A stretch of DNA of 64,000 nucleotides from Croceimicrobium sp965228705 (GCF_965228705.1 NZ_OZ245832.1:2356001-2420000); one strand, 5' to 3'. Positions 42,868-51,372 are shown, counted from the first letter of the stretch. The notes: generated by a model not told the origin, from the sequence alone. Numbers and translations are program-made.

Positions 42868-45033
42868 ATGCAATCAGAAACCTTTTTTTACGACAATAAG
42901 ATCGTAAGAAACTTCACCATCGCCACTATTATTTGGGGCGTAATCGGCCTCCTAGTAGGTATTTGGGTGGCGTTCTCTCTGGTTTTCCCAGAAACTCTGA
43001 ACCCCGCTTCATGGCTTTCATTCGGACGTTTAAGAGCATTGCACACCAACGGTGCGATTTTCGCATTTGTGGGGAACGCAATCTTTGCGGGAGTTTATTA
43101 CTCGCTGCAGCGCCTCTTAAAAGCACGGATGGCTTCGGATCTCCTGAGTAAAATTCACTTTTGGGGCTGGCAGCTGATCATCGTTTCGGCGGTAATCACC
43201 ATCCCATTAGGGATTAGCTCATCAAAGGAGTATGCCGAATTAGAATGGCCGATCGACATTGGCATTGCCCTGGTATGGGTAATCTTTGGCGTTAACATGT
43301 TCTGGACCATCCTTAAAAGGAGAGAGCGTCACTTATATGTAGCGATCTGGTTCTACATTGCCACCTTTGTTACGGTTGCGGTTCTGCATATAGTAAACAA
43401 CCTTGAAATCCCTGTTTCTTTCACCAAGTCTTATTCCATTTTCGCCGGTGTGCAAGATGCCCTGGTGCAATGGTGGTACGGACATAATGCGGTAGCCTTC
43501 TTCCTAACCACTCCGGTACTGGGATTGATGTACTACTTTGTACCCAAGGCCGCTAACCGTCCGGTATATTCCTACCGACTTTCGATTGTACACTTCTGGG
43601 CTCTGATCTTTATTTATATCTGGGCCGGACCTCACCACTTACTATATACCGCCTTACCCGAATGGGCTCAAAGTTTAGGTACTGTTTTCTCCATCATGCT
43701 AATTTTCCCTTCTTGGGGTGGTATGATTAACGGTTTGCTTACGCTGAGAGGCGCCTGGGATAAAGTGCGGGATTCTGCCGTATTGAAATTCTTCGTGGTG
43801 GCGATTACCGCTTATGGTATGAGTACCCTGGAAGGTCCTCTTTTAAGTTTAAAAAGCTTAAACGCGATTGCTCACTATACTGACTGGATTCCTGCTCACG
43901 TACACATTGGTACCTTAGGATGGAACGGATTCTTAATCTTTGGTATGATCTACTGGTTAATGCCTAAGATGTATCGCACCAGCCTCTTCTCTGAAAAATT
44001 AGCGAATGCTCACTTCTGGATTGGTACCACCGGTATTTTATTCTGGGCACTACCCATGTACGTATCCGGCTTTACCCAAAGTTTAATGTGGAAAGAGTTT
44101 AACCCAGATGGAACTTTGGTATATGGTAACTTCTTGGAAACTGTAACTCAGTTAATCCCATTATACGCCACTCGTGCTATCGGGGGTACTCTGTATGTTA
44201 CTGGTATGTTGATTATGGTTTACAACGTAATCAAAACCGTAAAAAGCGGATCCTTCCTGGCTCAGGAAGAAGCCAGTGCTCCTGCCCTTGCTGAGGACTA
44301 TACTGCTCCTAAAGGCGATTACTGGCACCGTTGGATTGAGCGCAAACCCGTTCAATTAATGGTTGGCGCTACCATTGTAATCCTGATTGGTGGTATTATC
44401 GAAATCGTACCAACCATTATGGTGAAAAGCAATGTGCCAACCATAGAGGATGTAAAACCTTATACTGCTCTTGAACTGGAAGGTCGAGACCTCTATATCC
44501 GCGAAGGCTGTAATGCCTGCCACTCCCAAATGATTCGCCCCTTCCGCTCTGAGATTGCTCGCTACGGTGACTATTCCAAGGCCGGGGAATTTGTATACGA
44601 CCACCCCTTCCTGTGGGGATCTAAACGAACTGGCCCCGACTTACACCGGGTTGGTGGTAAATATCCACACAGCTGGCACTACAAGCATATGGTTGACCCT
44701 CGCAGTATGAGCGCCGGCTCTATTATGCCAACCTATGAATGGCTGTCTAGTAACGAATTGGACACAGAGCTTACCAGCAAGAAATTGGAAACCATGCAAA
44801 CCTTAGGGGTTCCTTATAGCGACGAATACATTGCTAATGCCGATGCGCACTTGATGGCTCAAGCCGAAGAAATTGCAGCCGAATTAAGTAACGATCTGGG
44901 ACAAGAAATCAGTCCTAAGGAAGAAATGGTAGCTTTAATTGCCTACTTACAACGCCTGGGAATTGATATCAAAGGCGAGCACAGCAAGCATGTTGAAGCT
45001 ACTACTGCAGGAACCTTAACCGCTGAAAACTAA
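42868..45033 (+). CDS. ccoN: cbb3-type cytochrome c oxidase, fused subunits I and II (CcoN-CcoO)
   Basis: A 721-residue fusion. The first 480 residues are CcoN, the 12-helix catalytic subunit with the haem b and haem b3-CuB histidines (ALHTNGAIFAFVGNAIFAG, WWYGHNAVAFFLTTP, GPHHLLYTALPEWAQ, PAHVHIGTLGWNGF). The C-terminal 200 residues are CcoO, a monohaem cytochrome c anchored by one helix, with CNACHSQ (CxxCH) and axial Met in SMSAGSIMPTYEWL. The fusion is typical of Bacteroidota. It reduces oxygen to water with high affinity at the inner membrane. Expressed from the FNR-box promoter with ccoS. Confidence 0.95.
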   Translation: MQSETFFYDNKIVRNFTIATIIWGVIGLLVGIWVAFSLVFPETLNPASWLSFGRLRALHTNGAIFAFVGNAIFAGVYYSLQRLLKARMASDLLSKIHFWGWQLIIVSAVITIPLGISSSKEYAELEWPIDIGIALVWVIFGVNMFWTILKRRERHLYVAIWFYIATFVTVAVLHIVNNLEIPVSFTKSYSIFAGVQDALVQWWYGHNAVAFFLTTPVLGLMYYFVPKAANRPVYSYRLSIVHFWALIFIYIWAGPHHLLYTALPEWAQSLGTVFSIMLIFPSWGGMINGLLTLRGAWDKVRDSAVLKFFVVAITAYGMSTLEGPLLSLKSLNAIAHYTDWIPAHVHIGTLGWNGFLIFGMIYWLMPKMYRTSLFSEKLANAHFWIGTTGILFWALPMYVSGFTQSLMWKEFNPDGTLVYGNFLETVTQLIPLYATRAIGGTLYVTGMLIMVYNVIKTVKSGSFLAQEEASAPALAEDYTAPKGDYWHRWIERKPVQLMVGATIVILIGGIIEIVPTIMVKSNVPTIEDVKPYTALELEGRDLYIREGCNACHSQMIRPFRSEIARYGDYSKAGEFVYDHPFLWGSKRTGPDLHRVGGKYPHSWHYKHMVDPRSMSAGSIMPTYEWLSSNELDTELTSKKLETMQTLGVPYSDEYIANADAHLMAQAEEIAAELSNDLGQEISPKEEMVALIAYLQRLGIDIKGEHSKHVEATTAGTLTAEN

Positions 45034-45037
45034 GGTC

Positions 45038-45232
45038 ATGCTAAAATTCATTAAACACAATATGGAGACTATTGATGGGGTATCGATTTACCCCATCCTC
45101 TCCTTTCTTATCTTCTTTAGCATCTTTATTCTGGCTATTATTTACGTGATTCGTAAAGACCGGAAAAGCATTGAAGAAATCAGCCTCTTACCACTTAACG
45201 ATAATGCCAATCCTCATGAAAAGACTAAATAG
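45038..45232 (+). CDS. ccoQ: CcoQ-like small cbb3 oxidase subunit
   Basis: A 64-residue protein with one membrane segment (IYPILSFLIFFSIFILAIIYVIRKDRKSIEEISLLPL). Position between ccoNO and ccoP, size and the aromatic/basic edge after the helix fit CcoQ, which stabilises the oxidase. Its 3' end overlaps the ccoP start by 17 bases, so the two are translationally linked. Confidence 0.8.
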   Translation: MLKFIKHNMETIDGVSIYPILSFLIFFSIFILAIIYVIRKDRKSIEEISLLPLNDNANPHEKTK

Positions 45233-46157
45233 AACCATCATCATTTTTGTGGTCTTACTGATGGCTGGAGCAGCTGCAGTAACCACTCTGGACCCCAGCA
45301 GTTCATCCGAAATTTTAGCCAACCCCCTATATTGGCTGGTAATCGTTGCCGCCTTCTTCCTGGTAATAGCCTTTATGGCTACTTACGAGGCTTTGGAAGC
45401 GATGAAGAAAATGATCAAAGGCCAAAACAGCGAAGTAGCTGAAGAAATGATCGAAGAGGAAGAGAGTTGGGTAGACGACATCTTACATAAGTTAACCGAT
45501 GCCGCTCCTTTAGATCGTGAAGAAGAAGTAGCTACTGACCATGAGTACGACGGTATTCGCGAATTGGACAATAACCTACCCCCATGGTGGTTGATTGGTT
45601 TCTACATTTCGATTGTATTTGCTGTAGTATACATTCTGCGCTATCATGTATTCCAAAGCGCCCCCTTAAGTGAAGGTGAGTTGAAAATTGAATTAGCTGA
45701 AGCTGAAGCAGCCAAAGAAGAATACTTGAAAACTGCCGCCAATTTGGTGGATGAAAGTAATGTGGAAGCCCTAACCGATGAAAATCGGATTGCCGCTGGA
45801 GCGGACATCTTTGCTAAAAACTGTGCGGTTTGCCATGCGGCCGATGGTGGCGGTGGTGTAGGCCCTAACTTAACTGATGCTTACTGGATCCATGGAAACG
45901 ACATTAAAGATGTTTTCAAAACCGTTAAATATGGGGTACCAGCCAAGGGTATGATTGCCTGGAAGGATCAATTAGGTGCTTCAGATATTCAAGATGTATC
46001 TTCTTATATTTTGACCTTACAAGGAACTACTCCTGCCAATCCAAAGGAACCTCAAGGTGACCTTATGGGGCAAGAAACTCCTGCAGCCTCTGAAACTACG
46101 GAAAGTGCCGCAAGCGACAGTACTAAGGCCGAAGTGGAAGTTTCTGAAGGAGAATAA
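45216..46157 (+). CDS. ccoP: cbb3-type cytochrome c oxidase subunit III (CcoP), single-haem form
   Basis: A 313-residue membrane-anchored cytochrome c. Two N-terminal helices (TIIIFVVLLMAGAAAVTTL and LYWLVIVAAFFLVIAFMATYEAL) precede an acidic cytoplasmic loop, a third helix with the NNLPPWWLIGFYISIVFAVVYI motif, and one cytochrome c domain with NCAVCHAADGGGGVGPNLTDAYW and axial Met in AKGMIAWKDQL. Classical CcoP has two CxxCH motifs; this has one. The acidic Ser/Thr/Glu tail is extra. Starts at 45216 (MKRLNRTI), overlapping ccoQ. Confidence 0.9.
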   Translation: MKRLNRTIIIFVVLLMAGAAAVTTLDPSSSSEILANPLYWLVIVAAFFLVIAFMATYEALEAMKKMIKGQNSEVAEEMIEEEESWVDDILHKLTDAAPLDREEEVATDHEYDGIRELDNNLPPWWLIGFYISIVFAVVYILRYHVFQSAPLSEGELKIELAEAEAAKEEYLKTAANLVDESNVEALTDENRIAAGADIFAKNCAVCHAADGGGGVGPNLTDAYWIHGNDIKDVFKTVKYGVPAKGMIAWKDQLGASDIQDVSSYILTLQGTTPANPKEPQGDLMGQETPAASETTESAASDSTKAEVEVSEGE

Positions 46158-46160
46158 ATA

Positions 46161-46183
46161 GCAGTATATTTTACTGCCTTTTT
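46161..46183 (+). terminator. Weak terminator or attenuator between ccoP and ccoG
   Basis: GCAGTA-TATTT-TACTGC followed by CTTTTT. The 6-bp stem with a short U-tract could stop part of the transcription after ccoP, lowering ccoG-ccoH relative to the structural subunits. Confidence 0.5.
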
Positions 46184-46206
46184 AAAAACACAGATACGTT
46201 TCTGAC

Positions 46207-47664
46207 ATGAAACCCAAAGACACGGAAGAAGTACTGAAGGAGACCCTGGAGATGGATCAATCCTTCCGTGACTCAGTAGCGACCATTAATGAAAAGGGAT
46301 CGAGAAATTTCTTGTTCCCTAAAAAACCGAAAGGTCGTTACACCAATCGTCGCCAAATAATGAGCTATGTGCTCCTGGCGATATTCTTTAGTCTTCCCTT
46401 CATCAAGATAGGAGGCCAACCTTTCCTTATGCTCAATGTATTGGAGCGCAAATTTGTAATCTTCGGGCAGATCTTCTGGCCCGAAGATTTTTTCATTTTT
46501 GTGATCGCCATGATCATTAGTGTTCTGTTCGTTGCAGTATTCACCGTAGCATTTGGCCGTCTTTTCTGCGGTTGGATTTGTCCACAAACCATTTTTATGG
46601 AACACGTTTTCCGTAGAATTGAATACTGGATAGATGGCGACCGCAACCAGCAATTACGCCTAGCTCGCATGCCCTGGAACGGTGAAAAAATTCGCAAACG
46701 GGTTATTAAGAACGGGATATTCTACGCCATATCCTTTACCATCGCCAATTTCTTTCTAATGTATATTATTGGAAAGGATGCCTGGTTCGAAATAGTGAGC
46801 GACTCGCCTACTGAACATCTGGGAGGTTTGAGTGGTATGCTCATATTCTCTGGTGTATTCTTCTTTGTATTTGCCTGGTTCAGAGAGCAAGCATGTATTA
46901 TCGTTTGCCCTTATGGTCGTTTGCAAGGGGCCATGCTGGATCGCAATTCTGTGGTAATTGCTTATGATTATTTACGAGGCGAAAAACGAGGTAAATTCCG
47001 TAAAAGCGAAGATCGTGAAGCCTTAGGCAAAGGGGATTGTATCGACTGTAACCAATGTGTGGATGTTTGTCCAACCGGAATAGATATCCGTAATGGAACA
47101 CAGCTAGAGTGCATCAATTGCACGGCCTGTATTGACGCCTGTGACAATATTATGGACAAGACCAATAAACCTCGTGGTCTGATCCGTTACGATTCCGAAA
47201 ACAACATTGCCTCCGGCACCGGCAAGATTTTTACCGGTCGTGTTAAAGCCTACATCGGTATTCTCTTTGTCCTCTTATCCATCTTCACGTACTTACTATT
47301 AAGCCGTGCTGATGTTGAGTCCATCTTCCTGCGGGTACCTGGTCAGCCTTTAAGCAAGGTTGATGAAAACACGTATAGCAATGCCTATAACTTTAAGCTG
47401 CTTAACAAAACCGCTGAAGACAAAGTGTATCAGTTTAAAGTAATTGAACCTACCGAGGGCATTAAGCTAAAAAGAGCCGGTGAATCCGAACTTATTGAAG
47501 TAAAGGCCTCTGAACTTACCCAAGGTGCCGTGATTTTGTACCTTAACACAGAGCAAATGACCGGTATGACTACCGATATTAAAATCGGTGTATATGAAGG
47601 AGATGAATTGGTTGAAACCTTAAAAACCTCCTTTACCGGGCCTTTCATTAAACCCAAAAAATAG
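46207..47664 (+). CDS. ccoG: cbb3 oxidase accessory ferredoxin protein CcoG
   Basis: A 485-residue membrane protein with four to five helices and cysteine clusters for iron-sulfur centres: CGWICPQTIFMEH, CIIVCPYGRLQ, CIDCNQCVDVCPTGIDI and CINCTACIDACDNIM, followed by a C-terminal immunoglobulin-like periplasmic domain. CcoG (RdxA/FixG) reduces copper for delivery to cbb3 oxidase. Same operon, 49 bases after ccoP with a small hairpin between. Confidence 0.92.
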   Translation: MKPKDTEEVLKETLEMDQSFRDSVATINEKGSRNFLFPKKPKGRYTNRRQIMSYVLLAIFFSLPFIKIGGQPFLMLNVLERKFVIFGQIFWPEDFFIFVIAMIISVLFVAVFTVAFGRLFCGWICPQTIFMEHVFRRIEYWIDGDRNQQLRLARMPWNGEKIRKRVIKNGIFYAISFTIANFFLMYIIGKDAWFEIVSDSPTEHLGGLSGMLIFSGVFFFVFAWFREQACIIVCPYGRLQGAMLDRNSVVIAYDYLRGEKRGKFRKSEDREALGKGDCIDCNQCVDVCPTGIDIRNGTQLECINCTACIDACDNIMDKTNKPRGLIRYDSENNIASGTGKIFTGRVKAYIGILFVLLSIFTYLLLSRADVESIFLRVPGQPLSKVDENTYSNAYNFKLLNKTAEDKVYQFKVIEPTEGIKLKRAGESELIEVKASELTQGAVILYLNTEQMTGMTTDIKIGVYEGDELVETLKTSFTGPFIKPKK

Positions 47665-47670
47665 CTTGTC

Positions 47671-48111
47671 ATGAAATTTAATTGGGGAACAGGACTCGTA
47701 ATAGTCCTGGCCATCTTTATTCTGGGTATGGGAACCGCCGTTTACAAAGCAACTCAGGCCCGTCATGATTTAGTAACTTCAGATTACTACCAGGAAGAGT
47801 TAGCCTACCAAGGCACCATTGATGGCAAGCGTAATGCTCGAGAGCTGAAAGGTCAATGTCAACTTAAAGTGGAAGATCAAAAATTGATGCTGCACTTCCC
47901 GGAAGATCTTAATGACCAAACTGCAAATCTGGAAGTATTAATGTACTTCCCTACCGACGCTAAAAATGACTTTGAACTCAAGGAGGAAAACTGGAAAGTT
48001 GGAAACTATGAAATTCCAGGTTCAAAAATTGGGGCCGGAAAGTGGATCGCCAAAATCCGCTTAGAAAGCGGAGATAAAATGTACTACTTCGAGCCCGAAA
48101 TTGTTCTCTAA
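47671..48111 (+). CDS. ccoH: cbb3 oxidase assembly protein CcoH (FixH)
   Basis: A 146-residue protein with a single N-terminal helix (WGTGLVIVLAIFILGMGTAVYKA) and a periplasmic beta domain, including the FixH mark VTSDYYQEELAYQ. CcoH stabilises the oxidase during assembly. Six bases after ccoG; its last base is the first base of the next ATG (TAATG), giving coupled translation. Confidence 0.88.
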   Translation: MKFNWGTGLVIVLAIFILGMGTAVYKATQARHDLVTSDYYQEELAYQGTIDGKRNARELKGQCQLKVEDQKLMLHFPEDLNDQTANLEVLMYFPTDAKNDFELKEENWKVGNYEIPGSKIGAGKWIAKIRLESGDKMYYFEPEIVL

Positions 48112-48797
48112 TGTACGGGGTAGCCTTTACATTCGGGCTGCTTTCTTCACTGCATTGTCTGGCCATGTGTGGCCCTTTGCAGGCAGTAGTTATGGGTCAA
48201 TGGCTACAGAGTAAACATCAAGCTAATTGGATTAGCTACCATGCCGGACGATTGGGAACTTATATGCTTTTGGCGATTATTGCCTCCTTGTTCGGTTCTG
48301 CTTTAGGCATACCGGATATGCAAGGTAGTTTTACCATTATTGCGGGTCTCATTCTTTTACTCGGTTATTTCGGCTTTAAAGCTTTGAAATGGGATCGTAA
48401 GACCCTACAGATTATTGGCCCCCTTCTTTCTAAATTACAAAGTAAAGTGCGGGGCAAGAAGCATCCCTTATGGTATCTCATCAGCGGAAGCTTGAACGGA
48501 CTTTTACCTTGCGGCATGGTATACGCAGCACTGGTTCCCGCCTTGGGCCTAAGCTCATGGACAGAAGCCATTCTTTATATGGGTGCTTTTGGCCTGGGCA
48601 CCTTGCCACTACTCTTAAGCTTTAACCTCTTTTCCAACGCACTTTTACTTCGCTTTGGTCCCTATCTCAATCGCTTAATCCCTCTGAGCATTGTGCTTAT
48701 TTCTGCCCTGCTTATTCTAAGAGGCATGGAATTGGACATCCCTTATTTATCTCCTGAGATGCCCGCTCCAGGCGCCTCCACCGAAAACTGCGGCTGA
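48111..48797 (+). CDS. TauE/SafE-like (DsbD-like) metal transport protein of the cco cluster
   Basis: A 228-residue inner-membrane protein with about six helices. The N-terminal GLLSSLHCLAMCGPLQAVVMG carries the HCxxMCGP motif of the COG2836 sulfite-exporter TauE/SafE-like group, and NGLLPCGMVYAAL provides a second cysteine site. These proteins are found with cbb3 genes and are believed to help copper delivery to the oxidase; the name sulfite exporter is inherited. One-base overlap with ccoH. The cco operon ends at the following terminator. Confidence 0.85.
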   Translation: MYGVAFTFGLLSSLHCLAMCGPLQAVVMGQWLQSKHQANWISYHAGRLGTYMLLAIIASLFGSALGIPDMQGSFTIIAGLILLLGYFGFKALKWDRKTLQIIGPLLSKLQSKVRGKKHPLWYLISGSLNGLLPCGMVYAALVPALGLSSWTEAILYMGAFGLGTLPLLLSFNLFSNALLLRFGPYLNRLIPLSIVLISALLILRGMELDIPYLSPEMPAPGASTENCG

Positions 48798-48819
48798 TTC
48801 TCAATTTACCAGAATTGAA

Positions 48820-48852
48820 AAAGGCTAAACTCGAATAACAAGCTTAGCCTTT
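48820..48852. terminator. Terminator between the cco operon and hemN
   Basis: AAAGGCTAA (48820-48828) pairs with TTAGCCTTT (48844-48852). The two genes are convergent, and the A/T flanks let it act in both directions. Confidence 0.7.
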
Positions 48853-48878
48853 CAAACCAGACACTATTTATAAGTCTT

Positions 48879-50228
48879 TTAAACCGCTTTACTAAAGGTG
48901 GGTTTTTGCAATTCACCGGCACTGAGTTTTCGGTCGAGTACCGAACAAACATTGCGTATAAAGGCCCGACCCTTACGGGTTACTTTCACTTGATAAGGGA
49001 AAACTTTAAGCAAGCCATCCTCTTCCAATAATCTAAATCGCGACTTAAGGAAATCATCAAAATAATCGCGTTCATCCAGCCATTCACCTTCGAAATGGCA
49101 AATCAAATTGAGAAGCTTAGCACGCGTTTTCAAATCTTCATCACTATGGTAGTGAGTCTTTATCAGGGGAGGGTAATCTTCAGTATTTACCCGATGAAGG
49201 TATTCCTTCAGTTTCTTTTCATTCTGGGCAAAAGCCGACCACACATCGCTAATGGAACTGGCACCTAAGGCTAAAGCCAAATGGGTATGATGCGGGGTAT
49301 AACCCATAAAATTGCGATGTAGTTTATGCGCTCGAGCCGATTTGGCTAAATCATCTTGGGGTAGGGCAAAATGGTCCATACCTATTTCCTGATATCCCAT
49401 TTTCAAGAAGCCATCTGCTCCTAAGCGATAGAGATTCCATTTTTCCTCTCCTAAAGGCAAGTCACTTTCATCATAAGCCCTTTGACTAGGCGCTACTCCC
49501 GGAACATGTGCATAACTGTAAAAGGCAATGCGATCGGGTTTCAAAGCTTCGACCCATTTGAGATTACTGCGGATATTGCCTTCTGTTTGTTGAGGTAAGC
49601 CATAAATCAAATCGAAGTTGATGGACTCATAGCCAATTTCCCGAGCCTTGTTTACAATATGCTCCACTTGTTCAGCGGTTTGAAAACGATTTATCAAACT
49701 GAGAATCTTGGGATCAAAATCCTGAATGCCCAAGCTGAGGCGATTGAAGCCTAAATTGAATAAGGTTTCCAAATGTTCATCGCTAGTACTAAATGGATGG
49801 GCTTCGAAGCTAAATGAGTGAAAATCGGCCACCTCCGCTTCCGCTAAAATCCCTTCAATCAACAGCTTCAGATTTTCCGGACTGAAGAAAGTTGGGGTTC
49901 CACCACCAAGGTGAATTTCTCGTAATATGGCCTTATCAGGAAAACGGCTGGTATACATGCGCCACTCCTTTAATACTGCCTTTACATAAGGTAGCTCTAC
50001 CAAATGATTTTTAGTAATATGCTTATTGCAACCACAATAGGTGCACAAACTTTCGCAATAGGGTAAATGGATATAGAGGCTAATCTCCCGATCCTTTTCA
50101 AAGGCCTCCACTACCTGATTCATCCATCGCTCCGGATTCAAATCCGCACTGTCCCATAAGGGAACAGCGGGATAAGAAGTATATCTCGGAACGGCCACAT
50201 TGTATTTCTCCACCAATCGGTAATCCAT
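48879..50228 (-). CDS. hemN: Oxygen-independent coproporphyrinogen III oxidase HemN
   Basis: A 449-residue radical SAM enzyme that decarboxylates coproporphyrinogen III to protoporphyrinogen IX without oxygen. The cluster motif YCESLCTYCGCNKHITK (CxxxCxxC) is near residue 60, with EIHLGGGTPTFFSPENL, RLSLGIQDFDPKI and FDLIYGLPQQT following, and a C-terminal HemN domain. Start MDYRLVEKYNVAVPRYTSYP (50228) is family-like. The promoter carries an FNR-like box at the same spacing as in cco and ccoI, fitting anaerobic induction. Confidence 0.92.
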   Translation of the reverse strand: MDYRLVEKYNVAVPRYTSYPAVPLWDSADLNPERWMNQVVEAFEKDREISLYIHLPYCESLCTYCGCNKHITKNHLVELPYVKAVLKEWRMYTSRFPDKAILREIHLGGGTPTFFSPENLKLLIEGILAEAEVADFHSFSFEAHPFSTSDEHLETLFNLGFNRLSLGIQDFDPKILSLINRFQTAEQVEHIVNKAREIGYESINFDLIYGLPQQTEGNIRSNLKWVEALKPDRIAFYSYAHVPGVAPSQRAYDESDLPLGEEKWNLYRLGADGFLKMGYQEIGMDHFALPQDDLAKSARAHKLHRNFMGYTPHHTHLALALGASSISDVWSAFAQNEKKLKEYLHRVNTEDYPPLIKTHYHSDEDLKTRAKLLNLICHFEGEWLDERDYFDDFLKSRFRLLEEDGLLKVFPYQVKVTRKGRAFIRNVCSVLDRKLSAGELQKPTFSKAV

Positions 50229-50245
50229 AACTTCAAATTGTAAAA

Positions 50246-50289
50246 CAAAACTAGAAGGGTGATCAGAGCTCTGAAATGACAATTATCAG
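50246..50289 (-). promoter_or_regulatory. hemN promoter with FNR-like box
   Basis: The box reads TGATAATTGTCA on the minus strand (50288-50277). Its centre is 29.5 bp from TAGTTTTG (50253 down to 50246), a perfect -7 box 17 bases before the hemN ATG. A 12-bp palindrome TCAGAGCTCTGA (50263-50274) lies between them. Confidence 0.7.
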
Positions 50290-50300
50290 CACGGAGCCGC

Positions 50301-50308
50301 TATTTTTG
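50301..50308 (+). promoter_or_regulatory. -7 box of hemJ
   Basis: TATTTTTG matches TAnnTTTG and ends four bases before the hemJ ATG. The FNR-like box of hemN is centred 18.5 bp upstream, over the -33 region, where it could repress hemJ while activating hemN. Confidence 0.45.
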
Positions 50309-50312
50309 TCGA

Positions 50313-50858
50313 ATGAATTGGTACTTCTTATTTAAAGCCCTCCATATTATAGGCTTCGTGAGTTGGTTTGCCGGACTGTTCTACCTGGTGCGCCTCTTTG
50401 TATACCACCGCGAAGCCTGGGAAATGGATCCCGATTTGGCCGATGGCCCGATTCTCCGCAAACAGTATCATGTTATGGAAAGTCGGCTTTATCGCATTAT
50501 TCAAAGTCCGGCTTTGATCTTAACCCTAATTGGAGGGATAGGAATGCTCAGCATCAATCCTGCCTGGCTTAAAATGCCCTGGATGCATCTGAAATTAAGT
50601 CTGGTTTTCATGCTGATCATTTACCATTTCTCCTGTGCCCGTCACATTAAAAGTTTAAAAGAAAATGCTAGGGGCTTGAGCAGCTTTGGCTATCGTCTGT
50701 ACAATGAAGTTCCGACCCTGATTTTGATCGCAGTAGTGATGTTAGCCGTATGGAAAAACCTCTCCGGGCTATGGATCGGATTAGCTACTTTATTACTATT
50801 AGGAATTCTATTTTTTATTGCCGCAAGGCTGTACAAAAGGAAGCGCGAAAAAAACTGA
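50313..50858 (+). CDS. hemJ: Protoporphyrinogen IX oxidase HemJ
   Basis: A 181-residue membrane protein with five hydrophobic segments of the HemJ (UPF0093) family, which oxidises protoporphyrinogen IX to protoporphyrin IX. Family residues are visible in FKALHIIGFVSWFAGLFYLVRLFVYH, QYHVMESRLYRIIQSPA, WMHLKLSLVFMLIIYHFSCA and YRLYNEVPTLILIAVVMLA. It is divergent from hemN, which makes the previous intermediate, so one intergenic region controls two consecutive haem steps. Confidence 0.9.
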   Translation: MNWYFLFKALHIIGFVSWFAGLFYLVRLFVYHREAWEMDPDLADGPILRKQYHVMESRLYRIIQSPALILTLIGGIGMLSINPAWLKMPWMHLKLSLVFMLIIYHFSCARHIKSLKENARGLSSFGYRLYNEVPTLILIAVVMLAVWKNLSGLWIGLATLLLLGILFFIAARLYKRKREKN

Positions 50859-50967
50859 AAATTTTCCGATTGAGACTCAGCATGTTAACTGAATGTTAAG
50901 CAGTCGAGTGTGGATTTTTGCAATTATGATTTGCAATATTTAATTCCCCTGCTTTATATTTGTCCCA

Positions 50968-51036
50968 GCGAAGCAGATTAATCAGGTTAAGGTTTTACCC
51001 CGATATCCTCACAGGATGTCGGGGTTTTTCTTTTTT
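50968..51036 (+). ncRNA. Tandem small RNA, copy 1
   Basis: A predicted RNA of about 69 nt. Its 5' 35 bases, beginning GCGAAGCAGATTAATCAGG, are identical in three copies. It ends in a 12-bp terminator stem (50997-51008 with 51014-51025, one U-G pair) and a T-run. A -7 box TATATTTG (50955-50962) lies exactly five bases upstream of the conserved block, with TTTG 21 bases further up. There is no start codon in the conserved part, so it is most likely a trans-acting small RNA. Identity with a known Rfam family (for example Flavo-1) cannot be judged here. Confidence 0.7.
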
Positions 51037-51181
51037 AGCTATCGTGGCCAGAATAAATTATTAGCTCTGCACGAAATTTTTTCTCTTAATTTTCAGCACT
51101 TTAAAGCTTTAAGCAGTCCAAATAAGAATATTAACCGCATGACCTTCTTGCAGGGAAATAATAAAATGTATATTTGAGTCT

Positions 51182-51249
51182 GCGAAGCAGATTAATCAGG
51201 TTAAGGTTTTACCCCGGTTTCCTCCATGGAAGCCGGGGTTTTTCTTTTT
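51182..51249 (+). ncRNA. Tandem small RNA, copy 2
   Basis: Same 35-base 5' block as copies 1 and 3. The terminator stem (51211-51222 with 51228-51239) differs in sequence but keeps pairing: A-T at stem position 7 in copy 1 is G-C here, and A-T at position 9 is T-A. The -7 box TATATTTG (51169-51176) again lies five bases before the block, and TTAAGCAGTC is found about 60 bases upstream of the -7 box, as for copy 1. T-run to about 51249. Confidence 0.7.
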
Positions 51250-51372
51250 CCAACCCCTACACTCCTGGAAACTATGTGACTTGAGTTGCAATTTTTAATA
51301 ATTTCACAAAAAACGATATTAAAATTTGCAACAATGTTTGCACATTTAAAAACTTGTTGTACTTTAGCGTCA

